Assembly: GCA_029246415.1 (NCBI GenBank)
Contig: JAQWNF010000008.1
Location: 1 to 64,000 of the forward strand
Direction of reading: 5' to 3'
Source of the DNA: Glaciecola sp.
GTDB lineage: Bacteria; Pseudomonadota; Gammaproteobacteria; Enterobacterales; Alteromonadaceae
DNA: 64,000 bases
Made by a program: the position numbers and the translations under genes. This document shows, piece by piece, positions 45,639 to 58,529 of this stretch (positions within the stretch are counted from its first letter, which is position 1; the number at the start of each line of letters is the position of its first letter). The notes under the pieces are model-generated. The model searched no databases and was not told where the DNA came from. It worked only from the letters and a program-made list of their open reading frames with translations.

Positions 45639-47030
45639 ATGAAAGTATTTTTTAAACGAGTTGCCGTTGTCTGCACCGTAGTCAGTGCAACATTGCTTGT
45701 CAATTTGCCAGTCCAAGCGACAGCTACCGCGGGCTTTCCATTCTTTTCCGCCACTAACAGTGACACTATGCCATCCCTAGCGCCTATGCTAGAAACGGCC
45801 ATGCCTGCAGTTGTCAGTATCAATGTTGAAGGCACACAAGTATCACGTCAACGCGTGCCTGAAATGTTTCGTAATTTTTTTGGCGGTCAAGGTGAGCAAG
45901 TCCAAGAGCGTCCATTTCGTAGTTTAGGTTCTGGTGTCATCATTGATGCAAAAAAGGGCTACATAGTCACTAATGCCCATGTCGTAAAAGATGCTGACGA
46001 GATTTTAGTTACTCTAACCGATGGACGCGAGTTTACAGGTAAAAAACTTGGGGCTGATGAGCAGTCCGATATAGCATTACTCAAAATCGAGCCAACTAAC
46101 CTTGCAGCCATGCCATTAGCTGATTCAGATAAATTACGGGTTGGTGACTTCGTGATCGCTATTGGTAATCCATTTGGTTTATCACAAACAGTGACATCTG
46201 GCATTGTCAGTGCTTTAGGTCGAACTGGTATTAATATGGGTGGCTATGAAAACTTCATCCAAACCGATGCAGCAATTAACCGTGGTAACTCAGGTGGCGC
46301 ATTAGTCAACCTTAAAGGTGAGTTAGTCGGGATCAATGCTGCGATATTCTCACCGGGTCGCGATGCCGGCAATGTTGGAATTGGCTTTGCTATTCCAAGC
46401 AATATGATGAAAAATCTAGTTGATCAAATCAGTGAATTTGGCGAAGTCCGTCGTGGCTTACTCGGGATTATTGGCAATGATGTGGATGCTGGTTTGGCTG
46501 AAGCTTTCAACTCAGATGTCAACAAAGGTGCTTTTGTTGCTGAAGTCACACCTGATTCTGCGGCTCAAAAGGCAGGCATTGAAGCGGGAGATATCATTAC
46601 CGCCATCAATGGTAAAACCTTAGGTAGTTTTGCTGAATTACGTGCCAAAGTAGCTAGTATGGGAGCAGGTGCGGATCTGGAATTAACCCTCATTCGCCAA
46701 GGTAAATCAATGAACGTTGAGGTCACGTTAGGTGATGCCGGGATAACCGTTAAAACTGCAGCAGAAATTCATCCAGCCTTCACCGGTGCGACGTTTGCTG
46801 ATGGCACCGATATAGCAGGTAATCGCGGCGTAACCGTCAGTGATATTGAAGCTGCGAGTCCAGCATTGCGCTTTGGCTTACGTAAAGATGACGTGATCAT
46901 CGGGGTCAATCGTCAACGTGTTAATAACATAAAAGAACTGACTGAACGCCTTGCCAACAGCGAAGATGAAGTCATGGCGATCAATGTTCGTCGTGGTGAT
47001 ACCACTTTATATTTGGTGATCAGAAAGTAA
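45639..47030 (+). CDS. degQ: Periplasmic serine endoprotease DegQ/DegP (HtrA)
   Basis: 463 residues. Signal peptide cut near VQATA. Trypsin-like domain with His114 (TNAHVV), Asp144 (SDIALL) and Ser218 (NRGNSGGAL). The LA loop is short (MFRNFFGGQGEQ), as in DegQ. Two PDZ domains follow (about 270-350 and 380-463). It degrades and chaperones misfolded periplasmic proteins. AGGAG upstream. It precedes degS with a terminator between them. Confidence 0.93.
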   Translation: MKVFFKRVAVVCTVVSATLLVNLPVQATATAGFPFFSATNSDTMPSLAPMLETAMPAVVSINVEGTQVSRQRVPEMFRNFFGGQGEQVQERPFRSLGSGVIIDAKKGYIVTNAHVVKDADEILVTLTDGREFTGKKLGADEQSDIALLKIEPTNLAAMPLADSDKLRVGDFVIAIGNPFGLSQTVTSGIVSALGRTGINMGGYENFIQTDAAINRGNSGGALVNLKGELVGINAAIFSPGRDAGNVGIGFAIPSNMMKNLVDQISEFGEVRRGLLGIIGNDVDAGLAEAFNSDVNKGAFVAEVTPDSAAQKAGIEAGDIITAINGKTLGSFAELRAKVASMGAGADLELTLIRQGKSMNVEVTLGDAGITVKTAAEIHPAFTGATFADGTDIAGNRGVTVSDIEAASPALRFGLRKDDVIIGVNRQRVNNIKELTERLANSEDEVMAINVRRGDTTLYLVIRK

Positions 47031-47079
47031 TCTGTCGTTGTTAAACACCCTATATCAGCCTAAATAGGACTGATAGATC

Positions 47080-47117
47080 GAGCTGACGAATGCAATATGT
47101 GTTCGTCAGCTTTTTTA
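47080..47117 (+). terminator. Terminator of degQ
   Basis: AGCTGACGAA (47081-47090), 10-base loop, TTCGTCAGCT then a T run. It separates degQ from the degS start at 47178; a smaller hairpin (TATCAG/CTGATA) precedes it. Confidence 0.85.
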
Positions 47118-47177
47118 TCTCCCATGCCTTGTGATACACTTCGACGCAATTATAAGATTTATATATTGAAAACCGCT

Positions 47178-48254
47178 ATGCCTGGACAACGTATTCTTTG
47201 GTTCTTTTTTCGCTCTATTGTTATTGGCGCAATTGTCGCCTCCCTAATTTTATTACTCGTTCCTGAGTTAAGACAAGGCAGTGGTATTGATTTAAAACGT
47301 CTATTTGAAAGTGAGCCTGCATCTAATCGTCAATCATATTATGATGCGATTTCTCGTTCAGCTCCTTCTGTAGTCAACATCTATAGCGTCAGTATCGAAT
47401 CCAACAGTTTATTTAGTAATACCTCACGTGAACGCACCAACCTTGGCTCTGGTGTCATTATGACTGAAGATGGTTATATTTTAACTTGTCATCACGTTAT
47501 CAATAATGCATCCAGTATTTATGTTGCCATGCAAGATAGCCGTTTATTTGAAGCACAAATTGTAGGCTATGATTTATTTACTGATTTGGCAGTCTTAAAA
47601 ATTAATGCCGATAACTTACATGCAATACCGCAACTGGCTAAAACAAATACCCGTGTTGGTGATGTCGTCATGGCTATTGGTAATCCCTACAACTTGGGAC
47701 AGACCATTACACAAGGTATTGTGTCACGCACAGGACGTAATGGCTTGGCCAATTATGTTGATTTCATTCAGACTGATGCCGTGTTAAATCAGGGTAACTC
47801 AGGCGGAGCCTTAGTCGACTCTGAGGGGTATTTGATGGGCATTACTAATGCCAATTTTAAAACCTTTGATGCGCAGCGTCGTGTGCGTGATGTCAATGGC
47901 GTAAACTTTGCGGTGCCTTATGAATTAGCGAGTCGCGTCATGTCTGACATTATTACCCATGGTAAAGTGACTCGTGGTCAACTTGGATTTTCTGGAAACG
48001 AATATCAAGGTCAAGATGGGATAATTATTGCAAATATTGTGAGTGGTAGCCCTGCTGATCTGGCCGGTTTGCAAGTCAATGACGTTTTACTAGCTATTGA
48101 TAATCGTCCTATATCTGGTGCGTCTGACGCATTGGACATGATAGCTGAAACGCCGCCTGGCACACAGATTTTACTACAGATTCAACGCCAAGAAGCATTT
48201 TTGACGATACAAGTGACTGTCGGCGAGTTAACACTCGACACACCTACCCGCTAA
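47178..48254 (+). CDS. degS: Outer-membrane-stress sensor protease DegS
   Basis: 358 residues from the ATG at 47178 (E. coli DegS has 355). The longer frame from 47097 overlaps the degQ terminator and is unlikely. N-terminal membrane anchor (ILWFFFRSIVIGAIVASLILLL, about residues 5-26). Protease domain with His106 (CHHVI), Asp136 (FTDLAVL) and Ser208 (NQGNSGGAL), then one PDZ domain. It starts the sigma-E cascade by cutting RseA when misfolded porin C-termini bind the PDZ domain. The stop codon overlaps the idi start (TAATG). Confidence 0.95.
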   Translation: MPGQRILWFFFRSIVIGAIVASLILLLVPELRQGSGIDLKRLFESEPASNRQSYYDAISRSAPSVVNIYSVSIESNSLFSNTSRERTNLGSGVIMTEDGYILTCHHVINNASSIYVAMQDSRLFEAQIVGYDLFTDLAVLKINADNLHAIPQLAKTNTRVGDVVMAIGNPYNLGQTITQGIVSRTGRNGLANYVDFIQTDAVLNQGNSGGALVDSEGYLMGITNANFKTFDAQRRVRDVNGVNFAVPYELASRVMSDIITHGKVTRGQLGFSGNEYQGQDGIIIANIVSGSPADLAGLQVNDVLLAIDNRPISGASDALDMIAETPPGTQILLQIQRQEAFLTIQVTVGELTLDTPTR

Positions 48255-48799
48255 TGCAAAGTACCCAATATGTCGTGTTATGCGATAAGCAAGGTAGAAC
48301 AATTGCGACAAAGGACAAACTACAAGCGCATATTGATGGTGATTTACACCTCGCGTTTTCGGTGCAAATTTGTCGACCAGCACAAGATAGTCGCAGCGGT
48401 TATGAGTGGTTATTACAACAACGAGCCATAGACAAATATCACTCGGGAGGCCTCTGGGCTAACACGTGTTGCTCCCATCCACTCTTAGAAGAAAGCCTAG
48501 AACAAGCTTGTCATCGCCGTGTACAAGAAGAACTAAACATCAGCATAGCGTCTCGTGTTCAGACCTTATCCCATTTCATCTACCATGCCCAATTAGATAA
48601 TCAATTGATTGAGCACGAATATGATTTCATCTTGTTAGTAGAGCAGGATGTATCGGCGGTTTCACCTAACCCAGATGAGGTGATGGCTACACAGTGGTGT
48701 CATACTGATGAGATCCAGGCTTGGCTTGAAACCAAGCCCGAACAGTTTGCGGTGTGGTTTAAGGAAGTGTTTACTCGGGTGAGCAAACACCTTAAATAA
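48254..48799 (+). CDS. idi: Isopentenyl-diphosphate delta-isomerase, type 1
   Basis: 181 residues, Nudix fold. Converts IPP to DMAPP in isoprenoid synthesis. The catalytic Cys is Cys73 in WANTCCSHP, the metal-binding Nudix region follows (EESLEQACHRRVQEELNI), and the acid is in LIEHEYDFIL. The start codon shares a base with the degS stop, so the two are translationally coupled. This linkage is not found in E. coli and joins isoprenoid supply to an envelope-stress gene. Confidence 0.93.
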   Translation: MQSTQYVVLCDKQGRTIATKDKLQAHIDGDLHLAFSVQICRPAQDSRSGYEWLLQQRAIDKYHSGGLWANTCCSHPLLEESLEQACHRRVQEELNISIASRVQTLSHFIYHAQLDNQLIEHEYDFILLVEQDVSAVSPNPDEVMATQWCHTDEIQAWLETKPEQFAVWFKEVFTRVSKHLK

Positions 48800-48807
48800 C
48801 TTTGCAG

Positions 48808-51162
48808 CTAGTCCTCAAAGCTTTGTTCTTTGATCCAATCTTCAAACAGACCGACATCATTGCTAATGGCAGCGTCTAATTGATCAACCCATTCGTGGAC
48901 GTTTTTCCACCATGTAGGATGATCACCTTGTTGTATTTCATTTGCCACTTTTTGAATCCGGCTAAGGCCGATTGAACTCGCTGCGCCTTTAATTTTATGC
49001 GCTTGAGAACACACATCATCTTTATCTTTAGCTGTTAAACTCAAATGTAGACTTTCCATGTACTCCGGGATCTTATCCTTAAATACGCCTAAACTGGTTG
49101 TCACCATTTCATGCCCAATCGTATCAACCAACGTTTGGATAAACTCTAAATCCATCGTTTTGTTTAGTGGGTTTTCAGTTTCAACTTCTGGGATCTCAAT
49201 CGGTTCAAAGGTATCTTCTTGATGCGCAAACAATTCATTGAAAACCTTGATAACGCGCGATTTTTTGATCGGTTTAGCAATAATATCGTCCATTCCATTT
49301 TGCAGATATTCTTCGCGCTTTTTAATCACATTAGCCGTCAAAGCGACGATAGGAGTTTGCATAACTAAGTCTTCTTGGATAACCGTATCTGCAACATCAA
49401 AACCCGTCATATCTGGCAACTGAATATCTAATAATATTAAATCGTATGTCGTAGAGCGGATTTTTTCTATTGCTTCTTTACCCGTCATTGCGACGTCAAC
49501 GTGTTGATCTAACTTTTCTAGTAAGGCTTTTGCCACCATCACGTTCAATTCGATATCTTCGACTAATAAGATATTCAATCCCTTCACTTTTAACTCTTCA
49601 CGCACACGTGGTTTTTGACTTATTTTTAGTGGAATTGTGATGATAAAACGCGTGCCTCTGCCTACTTCAGACACCACTTCAATATTACCATTCATGCGAT
49701 CCACCATCTCTTTACAGATAGCTAAGCCAATCCCCGTACCGGTTGCAGATTGATGATCGGGATGATCAACTTGGTAATACATCGCAAAAATCTTATCAAT
49801 ATCTGCTTGCGGGATCCCTACACCCGTATCCTCAATCTCAAAACATACATTCGCAGTCTTTTTATCAGGGAGAGTGGTCGCGGACACAGATAAACTGACA
49901 TGGCCTTTTTGTGTGAATTTAACGGCATTAAATAGCATGTTCCACAAAATTTGGCGTAAGCGAGTGCCATCTACTTGCACATATTCGGGGATAGGTTGAG
50001 CCACCTTAGAGACAAACTTTAAGTTTTTATCAGCCGCGAGTAGCTCGATGACACTGCTAAGTTCATCAGTAAATTTCTCTAATGATAAAGTCTTGAATGA
50101 GAGTTCAATTTTGTCACGCTCTAGTTTATCTAAATCAATGATGTCATTAAAAATATTACCTAGCGTAATAGCACTCGCATAAATGGTGCTTACCCAAGTA
50201 AACTGTTCTTTATTTAGTTTTGTATCTCGTAACATACGCGATAGACCGACAATACCATTTAAGGGTGTACGTAACTCATGGCTGATAGTGGCGATGAATT
50301 TGGTTTTATCTTTACTGGCTTTTTCTGCTGCTTTTTCTGCTTTGATCCGCTCAGTCATATCACGACCAAACGCCAGTAGACCTAAACGCTCACCTTCGTG
50401 ATCAAAGAAAGGCACTTTGCGCATTTCAAAGTAACGATGTTTTCCGTCCGGGAAACGCAGCCATAACTCTTCGGTCACGCTGATATTTTTTTCTAATACT
50501 TCACTATCTGAACGTGCAACTTGCGTGGCAAGCTCTTCGTCATACACTTCATGAGGCGTCAATCCAAGTAACTCATCTTGGCTGCGTCCGGTTAACTCTT
50601 CGGCAACACGGTTACAACCTGCAAACTGCCCTTCTTCATTGCGGAAATAAATCAAATCAGGCGAAGCATCAATAATGGAACGCAATAAGGTGGATAAACG
50701 ACGAGCTTGAATTTCTTGTTCGGATTTATCTCTAATTTCGATTTCAAGCTCTTTAAATACACGTTCGCGCTCTAGTTGTGCTTCTTTGCGTTGTTCGATC
50801 TCAAAGTTAAGTTGCTTGATATTGTTCTGCAGTTCACGATTCAACAACACGTCTTCTTCACGCAAACTTTCTAATTCTTCAATGACTTCTTTTAGATGTA
50901 CCCGAGATAACTCAAGCTGTTTCACCAACTCACTAAAGAAGTACAAGATCCAAGGTGCAGATAGCATGGTGAGGATGACTGCACTAACAAAATCTTCTAA
51001 TAATGGCTCGGTACCCAAGCTAAGGCGAATAATATATGACCCGCAAATAGTAAATACTAGAGTGACCAGCACGAAAAATAAGCTGAGTTTGACGGTTCCA
51101 TGGTGCTCCACAAAGCGTGAAAAGCGAAATGCCCATGAATTAGTTGAATGTTCTGGATGCAT
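48808..51162 (-). CDS. arcB: Aerobic respiration control hybrid sensor kinase ArcB
   Basis: 784 residues (E. coli 778). Two N-terminal membrane helices (about 25-50 and 58-78), a leucine-rich coiled coil (about 80-165), a PAS domain (about 165-275), and a histidine kinase with His295 in ISHELRTPLNG, N box and GTGIGLAI. Then come a receiver with Asp579 (LILLDIQLPDM) and an HPt domain with His722 (AHKIKGAASSIG). These match ArcB His292/Asp576/His717. It senses quinone redox state and phosphorylates ArcA under low oxygen. The usual pair of ArcB redox cysteines in the linker is not evident, which would suggest a different signal input. Divergent from gltB. Confidence 0.93.
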   Translation of the reverse strand: MHPEHSTNSWAFRFSRFVEHHGTVKLSLFFVLVTLVFTICGSYIIRLSLGTEPLLEDFVSAVILTMLSAPWILYFFSELVKQLELSRVHLKEVIEELESLREEDVLLNRELQNNIKQLNFEIEQRKEAQLERERVFKELEIEIRDKSEQEIQARRLSTLLRSIIDASPDLIYFRNEEGQFAGCNRVAEELTGRSQDELLGLTPHEVYDEELATQVARSDSEVLEKNISVTEELWLRFPDGKHRYFEMRKVPFFDHEGERLGLLAFGRDMTERIKAEKAAEKASKDKTKFIATISHELRTPLNGIVGLSRMLRDTKLNKEQFTWVSTIYASAITLGNIFNDIIDLDKLERDKIELSFKTLSLEKFTDELSSVIELLAADKNLKFVSKVAQPIPEYVQVDGTRLRQILWNMLFNAVKFTQKGHVSLSVSATTLPDKKTANVCFEIEDTGVGIPQADIDKIFAMYYQVDHPDHQSATGTGIGLAICKEMVDRMNGNIEVVSEVGRGTRFIITIPLKISQKPRVREELKVKGLNILLVEDIELNVMVAKALLEKLDQHVDVAMTGKEAIEKIRSTTYDLILLDIQLPDMTGFDVADTVIQEDLVMQTPIVALTANVIKKREEYLQNGMDDIIAKPIKKSRVIKVFNELFAHQEDTFEPIEIPEVETENPLNKTMDLEFIQTLVDTIGHEMVTTSLGVFKDKIPEYMESLHLSLTAKDKDDVCSQAHKIKGAASSIGLSRIQKVANEIQQGDHPTWWKNVHEWVDQLDAAISNDVGLFEDWIKEQSFED

Positions 51163-51830
51163 AATAACAACACGTAAAGACTTAATAGCTGAATCATATC
51201 AATGATTGATTCTAGAGACACATATTATTTTCACTCGACATTGTGATCAAAACAGGATATTTATGCATATAATTAGCGTAAATAATCAAAAATATGCAAT
51301 TTGTAAAAGAATTGTTATGAACATACGATAGGATATTTATACCGCTTATAGAAAATTTTAATTCCTAATAAGTGTGTAATAAAATGTCCACGAAATTAAT
51401 AAGTCATTGTTATATATGATATAAATATTTTAATGCGATTATTTGCTATTCAGGACAAACAAACTAATATTTGATCTATGAGCCACAAAATAGTATTTTA
51501 CGGCATCTGCTAAGATAAATTGCATAAAAATTCTAATATCTGCTGGTTGCCGAACACGACATTGAAGTCACTTGTTAACACCCTACATAGCATTATATAT
51601 AAGTTCATGGTTTGAATGGAACAAACCGCCGTTTAGTTTTTGTGTTGAACATATACTGAACAAACATTGAACGCTTCTCATGACAGTAAGAAGCTTTTAT
51701 AAGAAATATTTACCAAGATTGATGTTATATCAACATCGTCGTGGTTTTTGTCGTTTTAATTTTTTTATTAGCTAATGTCTGCATTGCTAATGCATGGCTC
51801 AATTGAGCGAATAAAAATGGAGAGATTCAT
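51163..51830. other. Long arcB-gltB intergenic region
   Basis: 668 bases, AT-rich, between divergent arcB and gltB. Short frames are shadows or chance. The 3' third holds a hairpin followed by T (51673-51698) and a second small inverted repeat GATGTT/AACATC at 51721-51737, which suggest a gltB leader. I see no clear ORF or known riboswitch. Confidence 0.5.
51673..51698 (+). terminator. Terminator- or attenuator-like hairpin in the gltB leader
   Basis: GCTTCT, a 10-base loop and AGAAGC followed by TTTT, about 130 bases before the gltB start codon. The six-pair stem is short. It could act as an attenuator or terminate a small leader RNA. Confidence 0.45.
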
Positions 51831-54800
51831 ATGAGTTTATATCACCCAAACGATTCCAAAGATAACTGTGGTTTTGGATTGATTGCACACACCCAAGGTG
51901 AGGCGAGTCATCGCTTAGTTTCTACAGCAATTGAAGGTCTTGACCGTATGCAACATCGCGGTGGTATCGCTGCTGATGGTAAAACGGGTGACGGTTGTGG
52001 TCTATTAATTGCCAAGCCAGATTCATTTTTTAGAACTGTTGCTGAGCAAGCTGGATGGCGTCTAGGAACTAACTATGCTGTTGGTATGGTGTTTTTATCC
52101 CAAGACCCAGTATTAGCGCAACAAGCCCGTGAAGTGTTAAATGAAGAATTAACTAAAGAAACCTTAACCGTTGCTGGATGGCGCGAAGTGCCTGTCGACA
52201 AATCAGTACTAGGTGAACTTGCTCTTAGTGGCGTGCCACAAATTGAGCAAGTCTTTGTTAATGCACCGAACGGTTGGCCTACATCTGATATCGAACGCCG
52301 CTTATTCATGGTTCGTCGTCGCGCTGAAAAACGTCTTATAGACGATCCAGATTTCTATGTAGCCTGCCTATCTGGTTTAGTGACTATTTATAAAGGCCTA
52401 GTCATGCCCAAAGATCTGCCTGCTTTTTATAAAGATCTTGCAGATGATCGTCTTGAATCCAGTATTTGTGTATTCCACCAGCGTTTTTCGACCAACACAT
52501 TACCTCGTTGGCCTCTCGCGCAACCTTTCCGTTATTTAGCGCACAATGGTGAAATCAATACAATCAAAGGTAACCGAGATTGGGCTAAAGCACGTATGTC
52601 CAAATTCGCTACTCCATTAATTCCTGATCTAAAAGACGCAGCACCATTTGTTAATACAACGGGTTCTGATTCTTCGTCATTAGATAACATGCTAGAACTG
52701 TTCTTAGCTGGCGGTATGGATTTATTCCGTGCGATGCGTTTGCTCGTGCCACCTGCCTATCAAAACAACGCTACCATGGACGATGAACTACGTGCATTTT
52801 ATGAGTTTAACTCAATGCACATGGAGCCGTGGGATGGTCCTGCAGGGATCGTACTGACCAATGGTCGTCATGTCGCTTGTAACCTTGACCGTAATGGTTT
52901 ACGTCCTGCTCGTTATGTCATCACTAACGATGGCTTAATCACACTTGCTTCAGAAATCGGCATCTGGGATTACGAACAAAGCGATGTCGTCGAAAAAGGT
53001 CGTGTTGGTCCAGGTGAAATGCTAGCCGTTGATACGCAAGAAGGTAAAATCTGGCGTTCGACTGAAATTGACGACGTTTTAAAAACACAGCATCCTTACA
53101 AAGAGTGGTTATCTGAACATATTCGCCACCTTAAACCAATTGAAGAATGTGACGCCGTATTAATCGGTAAACGCGCAATTGATGATGAGCAAATGGCTGT
53201 TTTTCATAAATTGTTTAACTACTCTTATGAAGAAATCCAACAAGTTGTTAAGGTTTTAGCAAAAGACGGACAAGAAGCAGTTGGCTCTATGGGTGATGAT
53301 ACCCCTATGGCGGTTATGTCTTCACGTGTGCGTACGTTATATGATTATTTCCGCCAACAATTTGCACAAGTTACGAATCCACCTATCGACCCGTTACGTG
53401 AAAACCACGTTATGTCGTTAGCAACCTGCATTGGGCGTGAGCAAAACGTATTTAATGAAACGGGCGGCCATGCTGACCGTGTCATCTTTAAATCGCCGAT
53501 ATTAATGTACACGGATCTAAAACAGTTACGTGAACTTGATCAAGAACATTACTATTCAGAAAAAGTATCATTAAATTACTTACCTGAAGAAGGCTTGAAG
53601 GCCGCTATTGTCCGCATCTGTGATGAAGTAGTTGCGTTAGTACGTGAAAAACGCGCTGCGTTTGTGATTCTTTCTGACCGTAACATTGAGCCATCGCACT
53701 TGCCTATTCCAGCGGCAATGGCAGTGGGCGCGGTACAAAAACGCCTTGTAGATGAGCAACTACGTTGTGATGCCAACATTGTGGTAGAAACCGCTTCTGC
53801 TCGTGACCCACATCATTTTGCTGTATTAATTGGTTTAGGTGCTACAGCCGTATATCCGTTCTTGGCATATGAAACCATTGAGCAATTAGTAGCAAATAAA
53901 GAATTAGACATCGATGCGATGACAGCTATGTTGAACTACCGTAAAGGGATCAACAAAGGCTTATTCAAAATCATGTCAAAAATGGGTATCAGTACGGTTG
54001 CTTCTTACCGTTCTTCAAAATTATTTGAAGGAATTGGGATCAACGAAGACGTCATGGACTTATGCTTCCAAGGTGTGACGAGTCGATTACAAGGTGCGGG
54101 TTTTGAAGAGTTCCAACAAGACACATTAAATAATCAACGTATTGCTTGGCTCAAACGTAAGCCTGTTAGCCACGGTGGATTATTAAAATACGTCCATGAT
54201 GGTGAATACCATGCGTATAACCCTGATGTCGTGAAAACATTGCAAACCGCAGTCGTCAGCGGTGATTATGAAGATTACAAAGTGTTCTCTTCGTTAGTCA
54301 ACGATCGCTCACCATCACACTTGCGTGATTTGCTAGGCTTAAAATACGCTAATAACAGCATTGATATCAGTGAAGTAGAATCTGCTGAAACCTTGTATCG
54401 TCGTTTTGATACTGCGGCAATGTCTATCGGTGCATTATCACCAGAGGCGCATGAAGCATTAGCGATTGCGATGAACCGCTTAGGTGGTCAATCAAACTCA
54501 GGTGAAGGTGGTGAAGATCCTGCCCGCTTCAATACTGAGAAAAACTCTAAAATTAAACAAGTCGCCTCAGGTCGCTTTGGTGTAACTCCGCATTACTTAA
54601 TGAATGCGACGATCATCCAGATCAAAGTTGCTCAAGGTGCAAAACCAGGTGAAGGTGGTCAATTACCAGGTGACAAAGTCAACCAATACATCGCTGAATT
54701 ACGCTTTTCAGTGCCTGGTGTGACATTAATTTCGCCTCCACCGCATCACGATATTTATTCGATTGAAGATTTAGCCCAGCTAATATTCGATTTAAAACAA

Positions 54801-56297
54801 GTCAATCCAAAAGCGCTTATTTCAGTGAAACTTGTATCTGAACCAGGTGTTGGAACGATTGCATGTGGTGTAGCTAAAGCTTATGCTGATTTGATTACCA
54901 TTTCTGGTTATGACGGTGGTACTGCAGCAAGTCCTTTAACCTCGGTTAAATATGCAGGTAGCCCATTTGAACTTGGTCTTGCCGAAACACAACAAGCCTT
55001 GATTGAAAATGGTTTACGTCACAAAGTTCGAGTACAAACCGATGGTGGCTTAAAAACCGGTCTTGATGTCGTTAAAGCCGCATTATTAGGAGCTGAAAGC
55101 TTCGGTTTTGGTACCGGCCCAATGGTTGCATTAGGGTGTAAATTCTTACGTATTTGTCACTTAAATAACTGTGCGACAGGTGTAGCAACACAAGACGAAA
55201 AGTTACGTGAAAACTATTTCATTGGCTTGCCAGATATGGTGATGAACTACTTTAAGTTTATCGCACAAGAAATCCGTGAAACTATGGCATTAATGGGCGT
55301 ACGTAAATTTGAAGATTTAATTGGTCAAACTGAGTATTTGGAAATGTTAACGGGACAAACCGCAAAACAAGCGCGTTTGGATTTATCTCCGTTACTACAT
55401 AAACCTGAAGCGGGTGTCCATACCAAACTATTTTGCTCTGAAGGTGCCAATAACCCGATTGATAATGGTGACTTAAACCGTAAGATGGCTGTAGATGCTG
55501 CGTCCGCAATCGAGTCAAACTCAGGCATGAAACTAAGCTACCCTGTGCGTAACACTGACCGTTCAGTTGGAGCGACATTATCGGGAATGATTGCAGCTAA
55601 ACATGGCAACCATGGTGCCGATGACTTCCCAATTAATATCGCGCTTAAAGGTACCGTTGGTCAAAGCTTCGGTGTCTGGAATGCAGGTGGTCTAAATATG
55701 ACCCTCGAAGGCGATGCGAACGATTATGTGGGTAAAGGGATGACTGGCGGTGAGTTAGTTATTTATCCAGAGCACAAAGTGAAATTTGACGCACACGAAT
55801 CCGCCATTATGGGTAATACCTGTTTATATGGTGCAACCGGCGGAAAATTATTAGCCGCAGGCCGTGCTGGTGAACGTTTTGCAGTACGTAACTCTGGCGC
55901 AATTGCAGTTATTGAAGGCTGTGGTGATAACGGTTGTGAATATATGACCGGTGGTATTGTTGCAGTTCTAGGTAGTGTAGGCGTTAACTTCGGTGCAGGT
56001 ATGACAGGTGGTTTTGCGTACATTTTAGATGAGCACAACGACATCGAACACCGCATCAATGCTGAATTAGTCGATGTGTTAAATATCGAAGATAAAGGCA
56101 TTTTATCAGAGCATTTACGTGGACTCATCAACGAGCATTATGAAAAAACCGGTTCAGAACACTCATTGAATTTATTATCTAATTTCAGTGACATGTTAGG
56201 TTCGTTCCGTTTAATTAAACCAAAAACAAGTGATGTGAAGAACTTATTGGGGCATATTAGTCGCTCCAGTGCTGAACTTCGTGTTCAAGCACAATAA
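51831..56297 (+). CDS. gltB: Glutamate synthase (NADPH), large subunit
   Basis: 1488 residues. N-terminal amidotransferase made after cleavage of a 12-residue propeptide, catalytic Cys13 in DNCGFGLI. Central domain, then the FMN-binding synthase domain ([38 protein letters not shown]). The 3Fe-4S cysteines are in [19 protein letters not shown]. The C-terminal GXGXG beta-helix covers about residues 1240-1488. It makes two glutamates from 2-oxoglutarate and glutamine. GGAGA upstream. It is followed by gltD after 14 bases. Confidence 0.97.
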   Translation: MSLYHPNDSKDNCGFGLIAHTQGEASHRLVSTAIEGLDRMQHRGGIAADGKTGDGCGLLIAKPDSFFRTVAEQAGWRLGTNYAVGMVFLSQDPVLAQQAREVLNEELTKETLTVAGWREVPVDKSVLGELALSGVPQIEQVFVNAPNGWPTSDIERRLFMVRRRAEKRLIDDPDFYVACLSGLVTIYKGLVMPKDLPAFYKDLADDRLESSICVFHQRFSTNTLPRWPLAQPFRYLAHNGEINTIKGNRDWAKARMSKFATPLIPDLKDAAPFVNTTGSDSSSLDNMLELFLAGGMDLFRAMRLLVPPAYQNNATMDDELRAFYEFNSMHMEPWDGPAGIVLTNGRHVACNLDRNGLRPARYVITNDGLITLASEIGIWDYEQSDVVEKGRVGPGEMLAVDTQEGKIWRSTEIDDVLKTQHPYKEWLSEHIRHLKPIEECDAVLIGKRAIDDEQMAVFHKLFNYSYEEIQQVVKVLAKDGQEAVGSMGDDTPMAVMSSRVRTLYDYFRQQFAQVTNPPIDPLRENHVMSLATCIGREQNVFNETGGHADRVIFKSPILMYTDLKQLRELDQEHYYSEKVSLNYLPEEGLKAAIVRICDEVVALVREKRAAFVILSDRNIEPSHLPIPAAMAVGAVQKRLVDEQLRCDANIVVETASARDPHHFAVLIGLGATAVYPFLAYETIEQLVANKELDIDAMTAMLNYRKGINKGLFKIMSKMGISTVASYRSSKLFEGIGINEDVMDLCFQGVTSRLQGAGFEEFQQDTLNNQRIAWLKRKPVSHGGLLKYVHDGEYHAYNPDVVKTLQTAVVSGDYEDYKVFSSLVNDRSPSHLRDLLGLKYANNSIDISEVESAETLYRRFDTAAMSIGALSPEAHEALAIAMNRLGGQSNSGEGGEDPARFNTEKNSKIKQVASGRFGVTPHYLMNATIIQIKVAQGAKPGEGGQLPGDKVNQYIAELRFSVPGVTLISPPPHHDIYSIEDLAQLIFDLKQVNPKALISVKLVSEPGVGTIACGVAKAYADLITISGYDGGTAASPLTSVKYAGSPFELGLAETQQALIENGLRHKVRVQTDGGLKTGLDVVKAALLGAESFGFGTGPMVALGCKFLRICHLNNCATGVATQDEKLRENYFIGLPDMVMNYFKFIAQEIRETMALMGVRKFEDLIGQTEYLEMLTGQTAKQARLDLSPLLHKPEAGVHTKLFCSEGANNPIDNGDLNRKMAVDAASAIESNSGMKLSYPVRNTDRSVGATLSGMIAAKHGNHGADDFPINIALKGTVGQSFGVWNAGGLNMTLEGDANDYVGKGMTGGELVIYPEHKVKFDAHESAIMGNTCLYGATGGKLLAAGRAGERFAVRNSGAIAVIEGCGDNGCEYMTGGIVAVLGSVGVNFGAGMTGGFAYILDEHNDIEHRINAELVDVLNIEDKGILSEHLRGLINEHYEKTGSEHSLNLLSNFSDMLGSFRLIKPKTSDVKNLLGHISRSSAELRVQAQ

Positions 56298-56308
56298 GAT
56301 AGGGGTAA

Positions 56309-57727
<1,419 letters not shown>

Positions 57728-57773
57728 GCGTTTTACTATTTAATCTTTAGTTACAAACGATACTAACAAGTTT

Positions 57774-57804
57774 AAAGCGATGTATTAATTACATCGCTTT
57801 TTTT
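57774..57804 (+). terminator. Terminator of gltBD
   Basis: AAAGCGATGTA, five-base loop and TACATCGCTTT with a T run: an 11-bp perfect stem about 45 bases after gltD. Confidence 0.92.
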
Positions 57805-57917
57805 GTTTTTGTCGCATGAATTAATCATTATGGCACTGCAATTGCTTTCTTAGACTCAGTGACAGGTTTATCTCAAACCAGTCAAAAAACTGACCTTAGT
57901 ATTGTGAGGAGTCAAAG

Positions 57918-58508
57918 ATGGAATTAGCAATTATATTAACCATAGTCATGATCGTAATGGCACTGGCGGTCATTAAAATGAGTCAACCGGATATCAACGT
58001 CCCGTTTCAACGTAAATCACAATTATTTACGCCGGTTGAACGTTCTTTTATTCAATTGCTAGAACAAGCAGTCGGTAACGAATTTCGGATATTATGTCGG
58101 GTTCGCTTAGCTGATGTCCTCGCGCCTCGCAGTCAGTCCAAACAATCAAAAGCCGCTCAACAAAAAGCGAGTACCAAGCAACTTGATTTTGTATTGTGCG
58201 ACAAAGAAGATATGCGCCCGTTAATCGCCATTGATTTGGTTAGCGCAAAAGGCCCTGTCATCAAAGGACAAGAACAAAAAGAAGGCTATAAAACTCAGCG
58301 TGATTGGTTTGTATCTGGCGCGTTAGAATCAGCCAGTGTGGCGCATGTTCGCATTAAGGTAAAACCTGGGTACACCGCTTCTGATATTCGTGAGTGTATC
58401 GAATCAAAATTAGTGGAATACCGTAAATTAAAAACCAAACAACCGATTTTAACCACACAAAAACGCCCTACTCGACCGCTTCGCTCAAGTAAAGCCGCTG
58501 CGGCATAA
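57918..58508 (+). CDS. DUF2726 membrane-anchored protein
   Basis: 196 residues. One N-terminal transmembrane helix (LAIILTIVMIVMALAVI) followed by a cytoplasmic DUF2726 domain: FTPVERSFIQLLEQAVG, LCRVRLADVL, KQLDFVLCDKEDMRPLIAIDL. The fold is related to nuclease-like domains, but function is unknown. Basic C-terminal tail. GAGGAG upstream. Terminated by the hairpin at 58530. Confidence 0.8.
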   Translation: MELAIILTIVMIVMALAVIKMSQPDINVPFQRKSQLFTPVERSFIQLLEQAVGNEFRILCRVRLADVLAPRSQSKQSKAAQQKASTKQLDFVLCDKEDMRPLIAIDLVSAKGPVIKGQEQKEGYKTQRDWFVSGALESASVAHVRIKVKPGYTASDIRECIESKLVEYRKLKTKQPILTTQKRPTRPLRSSKAAAA

Positions 58509-58529
58509 CTCTTTTACTTCCCCCGACTC

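Noticed and set aside
47097-47177. Upstream start for degS
   Set aside because: It would begin inside the degQ terminator hairpin and add residues not found in DegS.
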